This document shows, in pieces, positions 47,456-56,638 of a DNA stretch of 64,000 bases. Origin of the DNA: DASTPP01 sp035762175 (lineage in GTDB: Bacteria > Myxococcota_A > Polyangia > Polyangiales > Polyangiaceae); contig DASTPP010000100.1 of the NCBI GenBank assembly GCA_035762175.1, positions 1 to 64,000 of the forward strand, in the 5' to 3' direction. The notes under the pieces were generated by a model, which ran no database searches, was not told the origin of the DNA, and worked only from the letters and a program-made list of their open reading frames with translations. Positions within the stretch are counted from its first letter, which is position 1; every line of letters starts with the position of its first letter. Position numbers and translations under genes: made by a program.

Positions 47456-49791
47456 GCGTCGTCCGGCGGGTCATCACCGCGCGCGGCGTCGTGCAGGGCG
47501 TGGGGTTCCGGCCCTTCGTGTACCAGACGGCGGTCGCGCTCGGGCTCGGGGGCACGGTGCGGAACGGGCCCGAGGGCGTGCGCATCGACGTCGAGGGCGA
47601 CCCCGGGGCGGTCGACCGGCTGCTCTCGGCCCTGCGCGAGGGGGCGCCGCCGCTCGCGCGCGTCGAGCGCCTCGACGTCGACGAGGCCGCCCCCACCGGC
47701 GCCACCGCCTTCGCCATCGCCCCGAGCGACGGCGCCCGCCCCCGCGACGCCCGCCCCCCCGCCGACGTCGCCCCTTGCGACAGCTGCCGCCGCGAGCTCG
47801 CCGACCCGGGCGACCGCCGGCACCGCTACCCTTTCATCAACTGCACCTCCTGCGGGCCCCGCTACACCATCGTCCGGGGGTTGCCCTACGACCGCGCCCG
47901 CACCACGATGGCCGCCTTCGAGCTCTGCGCCGAGTGCCTTCGCGAGTACGAAGACCCGGCGAGCCGGCGCTTTCACGCCGAGCCGAACGCCTGCGCCCGC
48001 TGTGGGCCCTCGCTCCGCTTCGAGTGGGGCGGCGCCGGCGGCCCGGGCGGTGCGGTCGAGGGGGGGGGCACCGGCGGGTCGGGGGGCGCGGTCGAGCGGA
48101 GCGGCGCCGGCGGCCCGAGCGGCGCGGTCGAGCGGGGCGGCGCCGCCCTCGACGCCTGCGCGCGCGCCCTCGCCTCCGGCGCCGTCGTCGCGATCAAGGG
48201 GGTGGGCGGCTTTCACCTCGCCTGCGACGCCCGCGACGGCGCCGCCGTGCGCAGGCTGCGCGAGCGAAAGCGCCGCGAGGCCAAGCCCTTCGCCCTGATG
48301 GTCGCGCGCCCCGACGACGTGCTCGCGTACGCGCACCTCGGCGAGGGCGAGCGGGCCGCGCTCGTCGCGCGCGAGCGGCCCGTCGTGCTCCTCGCGCGGC
48401 GCCCCGGCCCGGGCCTCGCCGACGAGATCGCCCCGGGCCTCGCCGAGCTCGGCTTTCTGCTGCCGCCCTCGCCGCTGCACGAGCTCCTGGCCGCGGCCTT
48501 CGGCGGCCCCCTCGTGATGACGAGCGGTAACCTCTCGGGCGAGCCCATCGCCAAGGGCGACGCCGAGGCGCGCCGGCGCCTCGGCGCCGTGGCCGACGCG
48601 TTCTTGCTGCACGACCGCGCGATCGCGGCGCGCGTCGACGACTCGGTGCTGCGGGTCGAGCGCGGCGTGCCGCGGCTCTTGCGCCGGGCCCGCGGCTACG
48701 TGCCCGACGCCATCGCGCTCGCCTCGCCGGCGCCCCTGCTCGCCGTCGGCGCCGAGCTGAAGAGCACCTTCTGCCTCGCCACCGGGCGCGAGGCCGTCGT
48801 GAGCCAGCACCTCGGCGATCTCGGCGATCTCGAGTCGCAGGCGGCGTGGGCCGAGGCGCTCGCCTCGCTCTCGGCGCTGCTCGGCTTCGCGCCCGCGGCC
48901 GTCGCCTGCGATCTGCACCCCGAGCTCGCCTCGACCCGCTACGCCGAGTCGCTCGGCCTGCCGCTCGTGCGGGTGCAGCACCACCATGCGCACGTGGCGG
49001 CCTGCCTGGCCGAGCACGGGCGGGACGGGCCCGTCGTGGGCGTCGCCTTCGACGGCATGGGCTACGGCGACGACGGCACGGCCTGGGGGGGCGAGGTGCT
49101 GGTGGCCGACCGGCGGGGCTTCGAACGCGCCGCCCGCCTCCGCCCGGTGCCGATGCCGGGTGGCGATCGGGCCGCGCGCGAGCCCTTCCGCATGGCGCTC
49201 GCCTACCTCGACGACGCGGGCGAGCCGACCGACGCGCTCGGGGGGGCCGAGCTCGAGCCGCTCCGCCGCGCCCTCCGCAAGGGCGTCGCGAGCCCCCCGA
49301 CCACGAGCGCCGGGCGCCTCTTCGACGCGGTCGCCGCGATCGCGGGGCTGCGCCGGGTCTCGCTGTTCGAAGGCCAGGCGGCGATGGAGCTCGAAGCCGC
49401 CTCGGCCGCCTACGGCCCCGACGCCCCGCCCTACGAGTACCGGGTCGAGGGGCGCGCTCCGGCCGAGCTCGACCTTCGCCCCGCGGTGCGCGCCATGGCG
49501 CGGGCGGCGCGCGCGGGGCGCCCGGCGGGCGAGATCGGTGCCCGCTTTCACGCGACGCTGGCGGCGGCCGTGGTAGACCTCGTGGCGGCGCTCGCGCGTG
49601 AGCGCGGGCTAGCGACGGCGGTGTTGACGGGCGGCTGCTTTCAGAACCGGCTCTTCGCGCGGGCGTGCGAGGCGGGCCTCGCCGCGCGGGGGCTCGAGGC
49701 CCTGCGGCCCTCGCTCTTTCCGCCGAACGACGGGGGCCTGAGCCTCGGCCAGGCCGCGGTGGCGGCCGCGCGGCTCGGGGGGGCGGCGTAG
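47452..49791 (+). CDS. hypF: HypF, carbamoyltransferase for cyanide ligand synthesis
   Basis: 779 residues from a GTG at 47452, GTGA overlap with the kinase gene. Acylphosphatase domain at 1-90 (VVQGVGFRPFVYQ), zinc-finger pairs Cys109/112, 131/134, 159/162 and 181/184, YrdC-like domain (GVGGFHLACDA, KRREAKPFALM, MTSGNLSGEP) and Kae1-like domain (HHHAHVAACLAEH, FDGMGYGDDGTAWGGE, LTGGCFQNR). HypF makes thiocarbamate on the HypE C-terminal Cys from carbamoyl phosphate. Unusual: residues 193-231, between the fingers and YrdC, are three Gly-rich near-repeats of about 12 residues, each containing GGAVE or SGAVE. Confidence 0.95.
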   Translation: MSVVRRVITARGVVQGVGFRPFVYQTAVALGLGGTVRNGPEGVRIDVEGDPGAVDRLLSALREGAPPLARVERLDVDEAAPTGATAFAIAPSDGARPRDARPPADVAPCDSCRRELADPGDRRHRYPFINCTSCGPRYTIVRGLPYDRARTTMAAFELCAECLREYEDPASRRFHAEPNACARCGPSLRFEWGGAGGPGGAVEGGGTGGSGGAVERSGAGGPSGAVERGGAALDACARALASGAVVAIKGVGGFHLACDARDGAAVRRLRERKRREAKPFALMVARPDDVLAYAHLGEGERAALVARERPVVLLARRPGPGLADEIAPGLAELGFLLPPSPLHELLAAAFGGPLVMTSGNLSGEPIAKGDAEARRRLGAVADAFLLHDRAIAARVDDSVLRVERGVPRLLRRARGYVPDAIALASPAPLLAVGAELKSTFCLATGREAVVSQHLGDLGDLESQAAWAEALASLSALLGFAPAAVACDLHPELASTRYAESLGLPLVRVQHHHAHVAACLAEHGRDGPVVGVAFDGMGYGDDGTAWGGEVLVADRRGFERAARLRPVPMPGGDRAAREPFRMALAYLDDAGEPTDALGGAELEPLRRALRKGVASPPTTSAGRLFDAVAAIAGLRRVSLFEGQAAMELEAASAAYGPDAPPYEYRVEGRAPAELDLRPAVRAMARAARAGRPAGEIGARFHATLAAAVVDLVAALARERGLATAVLTGGCFQNRLFARACEAGLAARGLEALRPSLFPPNDGGLSLGQAAVAAARLGGAA

Positions 49792-49792
49792 C

Positions 49793-50145
<353 letters not shown>

Positions 50146-50149
<4 letters not shown>

Positions 50150-51249
50150 GGTACGTCGACGAGTTCCGCGATGGGCGGCGGGCCGAGGCGCTCGCGGCCG
50201 AGATCCGGCGCGTGGTGACCCGGCCCTGGGTGATCATGGAGGTCTGCGGGGGCCAGACGCACTCGATCATGCGCTTCGGCGTCGACGGGCTCTTGCCGCC
50301 CGAGGTCGAGCTCTCGCACGGCCCGGGCTGCCCGGTCTGCGTCACGCCGCTCGAGATGCTCGACGGCGCCCTGGCCATCGCCGGGCGGCCAGGCGTCACC
50401 TTCGCCTCGTTCGGCGACATGCTGCGGGTGCCCGGCTCGTCGGGCAGCCTGCTCTCGGCCAAGGCGCGCGGGGCCGACGTGCGGGTCGTCTACTCGCCGC
50501 TCGACGCGCTCGCGCTCGCGCGCAAGCACCCCGACCGGCAGGTCGTCTTCTTCGCAGTGGGCTTCGAGACGACGGCGCCGGCGAACGCCATGGCCGTGGC
50601 GCGGGCGCGGGCCGAGGGGCTGACCAACTTCTCGGCCCTCGTCTCGCACGTGCTCGTGCCGCCGGCGATGGCCTCCATTCTCGAGTCGCCCGGGGCCCGC
50701 GTCGACGCCTACCTCGGCCCGGGCCACGTCGCGGCCGTGACGGGGGCGGGCGACTACGAGGCGCTCCTGCGGCGCTTCCGCGTGCCCGTGGTCATCACGG
50801 GCTTCGAGCCGGTCGACATCCTCGAGGGCGTGCTGATGGCCCTGCGCCAGCTCGAAGAGGGCCGCGCCGAGGTCGAGAACCAATACGCGCGCGCGGTGCG
50901 GGGCGACGGCAACGCGGCCGCCCGTCGCGTGGTCGACGAGGTGTTCGAGGTCTGCGATCGGGCCTGGCGGGGCATCGGCGTCATCGCCCAGAGCGGCCTG
51001 CGGCTGCGCCCTGGGTACGCCGCGCACGACGCCGAGCGCGTCTTCGACGTCGGCGGCGTCGCGGCGGTCGAGCCGAAGGTCTGCATCGCGGGGCTCGTGC
51101 TCCGCGGCCAGAAGAGGCCGACCGACTGCCCCGCCTTCGGCACCGAGTGCACCCCCGAGCGGCCCCTCGGCGCCACCATGGTCTCGTCCGAAGGCGCCTG
51201 CGCGGCCTACTACGCCTACCGCCGCCGGGCCGTCGGGGGGGCGCCTTGA
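50146..51249 (+). CDS. hypD: HypD, Fe-S scaffold for the Fe(CN)2CO unit
   Basis: 367 residues from a GTG at 50146 coupled to hypC. All HypD signatures are present: MEVCGGQTHSI, SHGPGCPVCVTP, FFAVGFETTAPA, then CIAGLVLRGQ, CPAFGTECTPERPLGA and MVSSEGACAAYY. The last Cys set holds the 4Fe-4S cluster. It works with HypC and HypE to assemble the active-site iron with its cyanide and CO ligands. A 64-base gap separates it from hypE, the largest in the operon. Confidence 0.95.
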
Positions 51250-51313
51250 GCCGCGGGCGCCGGGCCGCCGGGGGCACCTCGGGGCCCGCGCGCCACGCCG
51301 GCCGGGGGCCCTC

Positions 51314-52345
51314 GTGATCGTCGCCTGCCCCGCGCCGCACGTCGACGAAGGCGTGGTCACCCTGGGCCACGGCAGCGGCGGGCGCCTCAGCCAGCGCTTG
51401 CTCGACGAGATCATCTTGCCCGCCTTCTCGAGCCCCGAGCTCGATCGGCGCGACGACCAGGCCCAGCTCTCGCTCGGGCCCGGGCGCGTCGCCTTCACGA
51501 CCGACAGCTTCGTCGTGACGCCGCTCTTCTTCCCCGGGGGTGACATCGGCAAGCTCGCCGTGCACGGCACCGTCAACGATCTGGCCATGGCCGGCGCCCG
51601 GCCGCGCTTCCTCTCGGTCTCGTTCATCCTCGAAGAGGGGCTGCCGCTCGAGACGCTCCGGCGCGTCGTGGCGTCGATCCGCGACGCGGCGCGCGCCTGC
51701 GGCGTCGCGATCGCCACTGGCGACACCAAGGTCGTGGGGCGCGGCCACGCCGACCGCCTCTTCGTCAACACCTCGGGCCTCGGCGCCGTGCCCGAGGGCG
51801 TCGACCTCTCCTGCGACCGCGTGCGCCCCGGCGACGTCGCGATCGTGTCGGGCACCCTCGCCGACCACGGCATGGCCGTGCTCTCGGCCCGCGAAGATCT
51901 CGGCTTCGGCGACGCGCTCGCGAGCGACACGGCGCCGCTCCACGAGCTCGTCGCCGCCCTGCTCGCTTCGGGCGCCGATCTGCGCTGCCTGCGCGACCCC
52001 ACCCGCGGGGGCCTCGCCGCCTCGCTCAGCGAGATCGCGGCGCGCTCGGGCGTCGGCGTCGAGATCGACGAGGCCGCGCTGCCCGTGCGGCCCGAGGTGC
52101 GCGGCGCCTGCGAGCTCTTGGGCCTCGACCCCCTCTTCGTCGCCAACGAAGGCAAGTTCGTCGCCTTCTGCGCCCCCGAGAGCGAAGGCCGCGCCCTCGC
52201 CGCCCTGCGCTCGCACCCGCTCGGCCGGGGCGCCGCCCGGGTCGCCCGCGCCACCCCGGCCCGCGGGCTCAGCGTCCGCACCAGCGTTGGCGGCCGACGC
52301 GCCCTCGATCTGCCCCTCGCCGACCCGCTGCCGCGCATCTGCTGA
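51314..52345 (+). CDS. hypE: HypE, thiocyanate-forming dehydratase
   Basis: 343 residues from a GTG at 51314. PurM-like ATPase fold: LGHGSGGRLSQRL, DDQAQLSL, FTTDSFVVTPLFFPGGDIGKLAVHG, TVNDLAMAGA, IATGDTKVV, LRDPTRGGLAA. It ends exactly with PRIC, the C-terminal Cys to which HypF transfers the carbamoyl group before dehydration to cyanide. It completes the hypABFCDE set in one operon. Confidence 0.95.
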   Translation: MIVACPAPHVDEGVVTLGHGSGGRLSQRLLDEIILPAFSSPELDRRDDQAQLSLGPGRVAFTTDSFVVTPLFFPGGDIGKLAVHGTVNDLAMAGARPRFLSVSFILEEGLPLETLRRVVASIRDAARACGVAIATGDTKVVGRGHADRLFVNTSGLGAVPEGVDLSCDRVRPGDVAIVSGTLADHGMAVLSAREDLGFGDALASDTAPLHELVAALLASGADLRCLRDPTRGGLAASLSEIAARSGVGVEIDEAALPVRPEVRGACELLGLDPLFVANEGKFVAFCAPESEGRALAALRSHPLGRGAARVARATPARGLSVRTSVGGRRALDLPLADPLPRIC

Positions 52346-52409
52346 GCCCGCCGGGCCGCGAGCCGCCCTCGGCCCTCCCGCCCCCGCGCCATCGAAGCGA
52401 GCCCCCACC

Positions 52410-53150
52410 TTGAGCCCCCCCGCCTCGCGCGTCGCCGCCTTCCGCCTCGTCGGGACGCTCCGGGCTCGCTTCGTCCGCGACTGGCGCCTCTTGCCCGCCG
52501 ACGCGCGGGCGCGCTGGCTGAAGACGACGGCGCTCGGTGCGCTCGCGTGCGCGGCGCTCGTCGGCCTGCTCACCTGGGGAGGCCAGCGGCTCGAACGGGG
52601 GGGCCACCTCACCTGGGAGCGCTCGGCCCTCGAACGCCTCGAGCGCGTCGAGGCCTTCTCGTTTCAAGCCGCGCATGTCCTCGAGACCCTCGGCGGCTCG
52701 ACCGTCGTCGTGCCGGCCGTCGCCCTGGCGGCCGGCCTGGCCGTGGCTCTCGGAGCGCCGCTGCGGGCGCTGAGCTTGCCGCTCGGCCTGCTCGGCAGCA
52801 AGGCGCTCGTCGCGCTCGGCTGGGCGCTCTGGGGGCGTGACCGCCCCGACTTCATCGCCGACGGGCTCGCCGTGCCGGCGTCGCTCAACGCGTACCCCTC
52901 GGGGCATACCGCCCAGACCCTGGTCGTCTACGGCCTGCTCGCCTGGTTCTGGGCCTCCGCCTCGCAGAGCCGGCTCGAGCGCGCGGCCGCGTGGGGGCTG
53001 CTCGCGCTGCTCCTGGCGCTGGTCGGCGCGGCCAGGCTGCGCATCGGCGCGCACTGGCCGAGCGACATCGCCGCCGGCGCCCTCGTCGGCGCCGCCTGGC
53101 TCGCAACGCTCGTCGTCGCGCTGCGGCGGGCCGGCGACGCGCGCGCGTAA
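52410..53150 (+). CDS. PAP2-family membrane phosphatase
   Basis: 246 residues from a TTG at 52410, 64 bases after hypE. After a basic N terminus there are about six membrane segments. The three PAP2 motifs are present: KALVALGWALWGRDRP (K-x6-RP form with extra spacing), PSGHT and RLRIGAHWPSDIAAG (SR-x5-H-x3-D type). The likely activity is dephosphorylation of a lipid such as undecaprenyl pyrophosphate or phosphatidic acid at the periplasmic face. It could be read from the hydrogenase transcript but has no evident link to H2 metabolism. Confidence 0.8.
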   Translation: MSPPASRVAAFRLVGTLRARFVRDWRLLPADARARWLKTTALGALACAALVGLLTWGGQRLERGGHLTWERSALERLERVEAFSFQAAHVLETLGGSTVVVPAVALAAGLAVALGAPLRALSLPLGLLGSKALVALGWALWGRDRPDFIADGLAVPASLNAYPSGHTAQTLVVYGLLAWFWASASQSRLERAAAWGLLALLLALVGAARLRIGAHWPSDIAAGALVGAAWLATLVVALRRAGDARA

Positions 53151-53243
53151 CGTGCCCGGGGGGCGAAGGCAGCGGAGGCATCGACGCCCGCGAAGGCGGC
53201 GAAGGCGAGCGCTGGGCCGAAGGTCGGGACGAAGGCAGGGAAG

Positions 53244-53266
53244 GGCGGGCGCTGAGCTCGCCCGCC
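53244..53266. terminator. Hairpin between convergent PAP2 and SDR genes
   Basis: GGCGGGCG (53244-53251) pairs perfectly with CGCCCGCC (53259-53266) around a 7-base loop, in the 212-bp gap between two convergent genes. The rest of the gap is GAAGG-rich and shows nothing else. Confidence 0.5.
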
Positions 53267-53362
53267 ACCGCTCGGGCAGAGGCTTGCGTATCGCCTCCGG
53301 CGCCCGGAGCAGGCCCCTGACGCGAACGTCGAGCCCGGGCCCTATGCGAAGCGAGCGCCGAG

Positions 53363-54175
53363 CTACGCCTTGCGCCGCGACGCCTCGAGCGAGCCCCGGT
53401 AGGTCGCCGCGACGCGGCCGGTCAAGAGCTCTTGCGGCAAGAAGCGCATCAGGGTCACGCCCACCCGGTTCATCACGCCGGGGGTGTGCAGGTAGCGCCG
53501 CCGGCGGAAGCCCTCGAGCGCCTCGCGGGCGCAGACGTCGACCGGCATCAGGTAGCCGCTGAGCTTCTCGAAGCGGCTCGTCGAGGTCATCTCGGTCTTG
53601 ATGCCGCCGGGCACGAAGGTCGTCACCGACACGTTGCGCCCGCGCAGCTCGTGGTAGAGCCCGCAGCCGAAATTGACCAGGAAGGCCTTCGTCGCCGAGT
53701 ACGCCGTCTGGTACGGCACCGGCGTCAACCCCGCCATGCTCGAGACGATGAGCAGGCCGCCGCCCTCGGCGCCCTTCTCGATGTGCGGCACGAGGTCGGT
53801 CACCATGCGCACGACGCTCGTCACGTTCGTCGCGAGCATGCCCTCGAAGCCCTCCCACGTCAGCTCGTGGTAGTCGCCGAAGTGCGTGACGCCCGCGTTC
53901 AAGATCGCCCCGTAGATCGTGCGGCCCTCGGTCGCCTCGCGCACGGCGCGGTCGACCTCGGCCAGCTTCGAGAGGTCGGCCGTGATGGGCACGATCGTGC
54001 CGCCGCCCGCCGCCGCCACCTCGGCCCCGAGCTCGGCGAGCCGGTCGGCCCGGCGGGCCACCGCCAGCACCTTCGCCCCGTATTCGGTCGCCAAGAGCTT
54101 CGCCATCTGCCGGCCGAGGCCCGACGAGGCCCCCGTCACGAGCACCCAGCGGTCTCGGAAATCCATCGCCTTCAT
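53363..54175 (-). CDS. Short-chain dehydrogenase/reductase
   Basis: 270 residues. The ATG at 54175 has AAGGGG upstream. Classical SDR: TGASSGLG cofactor motif near residue 14, LNAGVTHFGD (NAG motif), catalytic Ser in IVSSMAG and YSATK (Tyr-x3-Lys), then VPGGIKTEM. The sequence after the first strand (ARRADRL) has the Arg expected for NADP preference. The C terminus (RYLHTPGVMNRVGVTLMRFLP) is hydrophobic and may contact membrane, as in DltE/YdfG-like reductases of this length. Substrate unknown. Confidence 0.87.
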   Translation of the reverse strand: MKAMDFRDRWVLVTGASSGLGRQMAKLLATEYGAKVLAVARRADRLAELGAEVAAAGGGTIVPITADLSKLAEVDRAVREATEGRTIYGAILNAGVTHFGDYHELTWEGFEGMLATNVTSVVRMVTDLVPHIEKGAEGGGLLIVSSMAGLTPVPYQTAYSATKAFLVNFGCGLYHELRGRNVSVTTFVPGGIKTEMTSTSRFEKLSGYLMPVDVCAREALEGFRRRRYLHTPGVMNRVGVTLMRFLPQELLTGRVAATYRGSLEASRRKA

Positions 54176-54710
54176 GCGGCCCCTTACAGCATGCCAACGC
54201 CTCGCTGTCACCCGCCCCAAGGCCCGCCGCCCGGCGCTGCGCGCGCCGGCTCGCACGAGGCCTCCGATGACGCGCTCGTCGTCACCCACCTCGAGCCATC
54301 GGCGACCAAGAGGGTTGACCCGGGCCCTCGCCGCCACCACCCGGAGAGCGCTACCCGCCTCCAGTTCCCCGCATTTCTTTCCGCGCGTAGTCGCCGAGGG
54401 GGACATGCCATGGGGCGGCGTATCCGCGCGAATACAGGTAGGGGTGGCAGGCCAGGTTCAGCCGTTCCGAGTGTAATATTTGAGAGGTTGCAACCAGGGT
54501 CAGCCGTTCTGGGCGTGAAGGTCGAGAAGGGGCCTGCCAGGGTCGACCGTTCCGGGCGTGATCGTCGCGAGGCGGCCTGTCTGGCCGGTCGAGCGACGTC
54601 AACCGCCTCGACGCCCTGTGGGGCGAGTACGCATCGAACTCGGTCACGATCGAGGGGCGCTGACGATCGGTCACGATCGAGGGGCGATGAAGAGCGCGGC
54701 GGGCGCCCTC
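54176..54710. other. Intergenic region upstream of the SDR gene
   Basis: 535 bp. Apart from the tandem repeats listed separately, it shows no supported gene. A 107-codon minus-strand frame (54351-54674) mainly translates the repeats. Confidence 0.3.
54408..54690. repeat. 43-bp and 27-bp tandem repeats in an intergenic gap
   Basis: Units starting CCAGG(G/T)TC occur at 54452, 54494 and 54537 (spacing 42 and 43), each containing (A/G)(G/A)CCGTTC(C/T)G(G/A)G. Further on, a 20-bp sequence TCGGTCACGATCGAGGGGCG is repeated at 54640 and 54667 (27-bp period). The first set shares its period and the string AGGGTC(C)GACCG with the minisatellite at 35774-36160. Confidence 0.45.
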
Positions 54711-55280
54711 TCAAGCCCGCCTGTCGGCCCCTTGCAGCCACATGGCGAGCCTGCCCCAGCCCTCGGCCAGGGTGGTGTCGGCCTCGCGGCGACGCTCGAC
54801 GAGGGGCAAGAGCTCGCGCCAGTTGCCGGCCCAGCCGAGGTGAATGGCGATGCGCCTGACGACCGGGCTCTCGTGCACGGCGAAGCGCTCGTAGAGCGAG
54901 AGCAGCTCGGCCGAGGGCGGCAGGTTCGCCTCGAGCATCACGAGCGCCCGCAGCGCGTCGACGGCGGCGCCGAGATCGTCGGACGCCGCGCGCTCGAGCA
55001 GCTCGGCGCGGGGGTGGTGCGGCAGGGCCGCCTCGAGCTCGGCGACGAGGCCGGGCGCCCCGAGCACCCAGACGAGGCGCACGCCTACCGTGTGCTCTTC
55101 GCACCAGCCGGCCGCGACGTCGGACGCCTCGCCCGCGGGCTTGTACACGCGCTCGTAGGCCGCGGCGTGGCCCCGGGGCAGCTCGTCGAAGAGCGCCCAG
55201 CCGCGGGCGCGGGCCCACTCGTCGAAGCGCTCGATGGCGGCCTCGGGCCGGAGCGCGATGCGCCTGAGCTCGCCGGTCAT
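54711..55280 (-). CDS. Hypothetical protein coupled to its upstream neighbour
   Basis: 189 residues. The ATG at 55280 overlaps the stop of the upstream gene (ATGA). An N-terminal part (IALRPEAAIERFDEWARARGWALF) is followed by a helical region: VAELEAALPHHPRAELLERAA, AAVDALRALVMLEAN, ELLSLYERFAVHESPVVRRIAIHLGWAGNWRELLPLVE. The last two read like HEAT/ARM-type helical pairs, resembling the C-terminal part of the upstream protein. No family recognised. The pair probably works together. Confidence 0.6.
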   Translation of the reverse strand: MTGELRRIALRPEAAIERFDEWARARGWALFDELPRGHAAAYERVYKPAGEASDVAAGWCEEHTVGVRLVWVLGAPGLVAELEAALPHHPRAELLERAASDDLGAAVDALRALVMLEANLPPSAELLSLYERFAVHESPVVRRIAIHLGWAGNWRELLPLVERRREADTTLAEGWGRLAMWLQGADRRA

Positions 55281-56581
55281 CGTTCGCCTCCCTCGCCGAC
55301 GTCGCCCTCGTCGGCGTCGTCTTCGTCTTCGTCGCCGCCCTCGTCGAGGCCGGCGGGCTCGCCCTGCCCGTTGAAGCTCGGCGCGGCGATGCCCTCGTCG
55401 AGCACGCGCTTGGCGAAGTCGGCGAGGCCCGGGTCGGCCTCGCGCAGGGCGAGGTTCTCGAGCAGAAACTCCCAATTATAGCAGGCGCTCAGGTTCGCCA
55501 GCGTGCCCCGTACGATCACGTCGTCGTGGGTCAGGTAGCGCTGCAGCAGGTCGGTCACGCGCAGGTCGCCGTAGCGCAGGGCGGCGGCGACCTGCAGGTA
55601 GGCGGCGACCTTCGCGGGCTCGGTCTGCGCGGCGAGGCGCGCCTCGATGTCGGGGCTCTCGGCCCAGTCGAAGCCGAAGAGGGCGCCGACGACGTCGAAG
55701 GGCAAATCGGCCGGGAACACCGTGCCGAGCCGCTCGTTGAGCCGCTCGATGACGCGCCCGTGCGGGCTCGGCCGGTAGCCCACCTCGGCCACGTAGAAGC
55801 GGTCTTGGTGAATCTCGAACGAGACGTGCGAGCGGGTGAAGAGCGTGCGGTAGGTGAACGACGCGACCGCGGCGCCCTCGCGCTGGGCGCGGGCCTGGCG
55901 GCTCATGGCGGCGAAGGCGAGGCCGAGCGGGGCCGGGCCCTCGGGCCAGGGGTCGTCGCGGTAGGCGCTGCCCCAGGGCTTGACGTCGAGGTGCGGGCTG
56001 AACGTCCAGTGGCGGTCGAGCGCGTGGGGCGTCGCCGCCTCGGGCGCGCCCGAGTAGGGGTTCGGCACGCCGAGCGAGCGAATGTACCCGACGAAGGCCC
56101 GTCGCGAGTGCGTCAGCTCGTCGCGCGGCACGCGGCGCGGCGGGTAGATCTCGGCGAGCAACGATCGGAGCGCCCCCGCCTCGGCGGGCACCGGCAGCCA
56201 GAGCGCCGTCGGCACCTCGAAGCCGGGCGCGAAGATGAGCTCGTCGGGCCGCTCGGGGCGAAGAAAGAGCGAGCCCATCTGCTCGACGCCCGTGCCGCCC
56301 GGCACCCCCGGGCAGCCCGCCACCCGCCAGAGGCCCTTGGCCTCGTCGCGGCAGAGCGCCCAGAGCTCGTCCGTCCACAGCACGCCGAGCCGCCAGTTGT
56401 CGGCGTAGAGCGCCTCGATCGACTCGCCCTCTTCGCGCGCTTCTCGTTCCGAAGCCCACGCGACCCCAAGCTCTTCGAGCCCGCCGCGATCGCGCAGCTC
56501 GGCCAGCGCGGGAAAGCGATCGAGCCAGCTCAGGTCGGGCGGGCCAGCGGGCGGGTCGGGCATGCCAGGGGGCGTAGACAT
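55277..56581 (-). CDS. Hypothetical protein with HEAT-like C terminus and acidic tail
   Basis: 434 residues, cytoplasmic. The first 330 residues give no recognisable fold (SWLDRFPALAELRDRGGLEELG, FTYRTLFTRSHVSFEIHQDRFYVAEVGYRPSP in outline). From about 335 helical repeats appear (YLQVAAALRYGDLRVTDLLQ, YLTHDDVIVRGTLANLSACYNWEFLLENL) similar to those of the coupled downstream protein. The end is a run rich in Asp and Glu (GGDEDEDDADEGD). The function cannot be stated. Translational coupling to the next gene suggests a two-protein unit. Confidence 0.6.
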   Translation of the reverse strand: MSTPPGMPDPPAGPPDLSWLDRFPALAELRDRGGLEELGVAWASEREAREEGESIEALYADNWRLGVLWTDELWALCRDEAKGLWRVAGCPGVPGGTGVEQMGSLFLRPERPDELIFAPGFEVPTALWLPVPAEAGALRSLLAEIYPPRRVPRDELTHSRRAFVGYIRSLGVPNPYSGAPEAATPHALDRHWTFSPHLDVKPWGSAYRDDPWPEGPAPLGLAFAAMSRQARAQREGAAVASFTYRTLFTRSHVSFEIHQDRFYVAEVGYRPSPHGRVIERLNERLGTVFPADLPFDVVGALFGFDWAESPDIEARLAAQTEPAKVAAYLQVAAALRYGDLRVTDLLQRYLTHDDVIVRGTLANLSACYNWEFLLENLALREADPGLADFAKRVLDEGIAAPSFNGQGEPAGLDEGGDEDEDDADEGDVGEGGER

Positions 56582-56638
56582 TCGCGCGGAGGGGGGGAGA
56601 TGCTCGCGCGCCCGCGCCCCGTCAAGCGGGCGCCGCCC

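Noticed and set aside
54351..54674. 107-codon minus-strand frame in the gap before the SDR gene
   Set aside because: Mostly translates the 43-bp and 27-bp repeats, with no ribosome site or domain.
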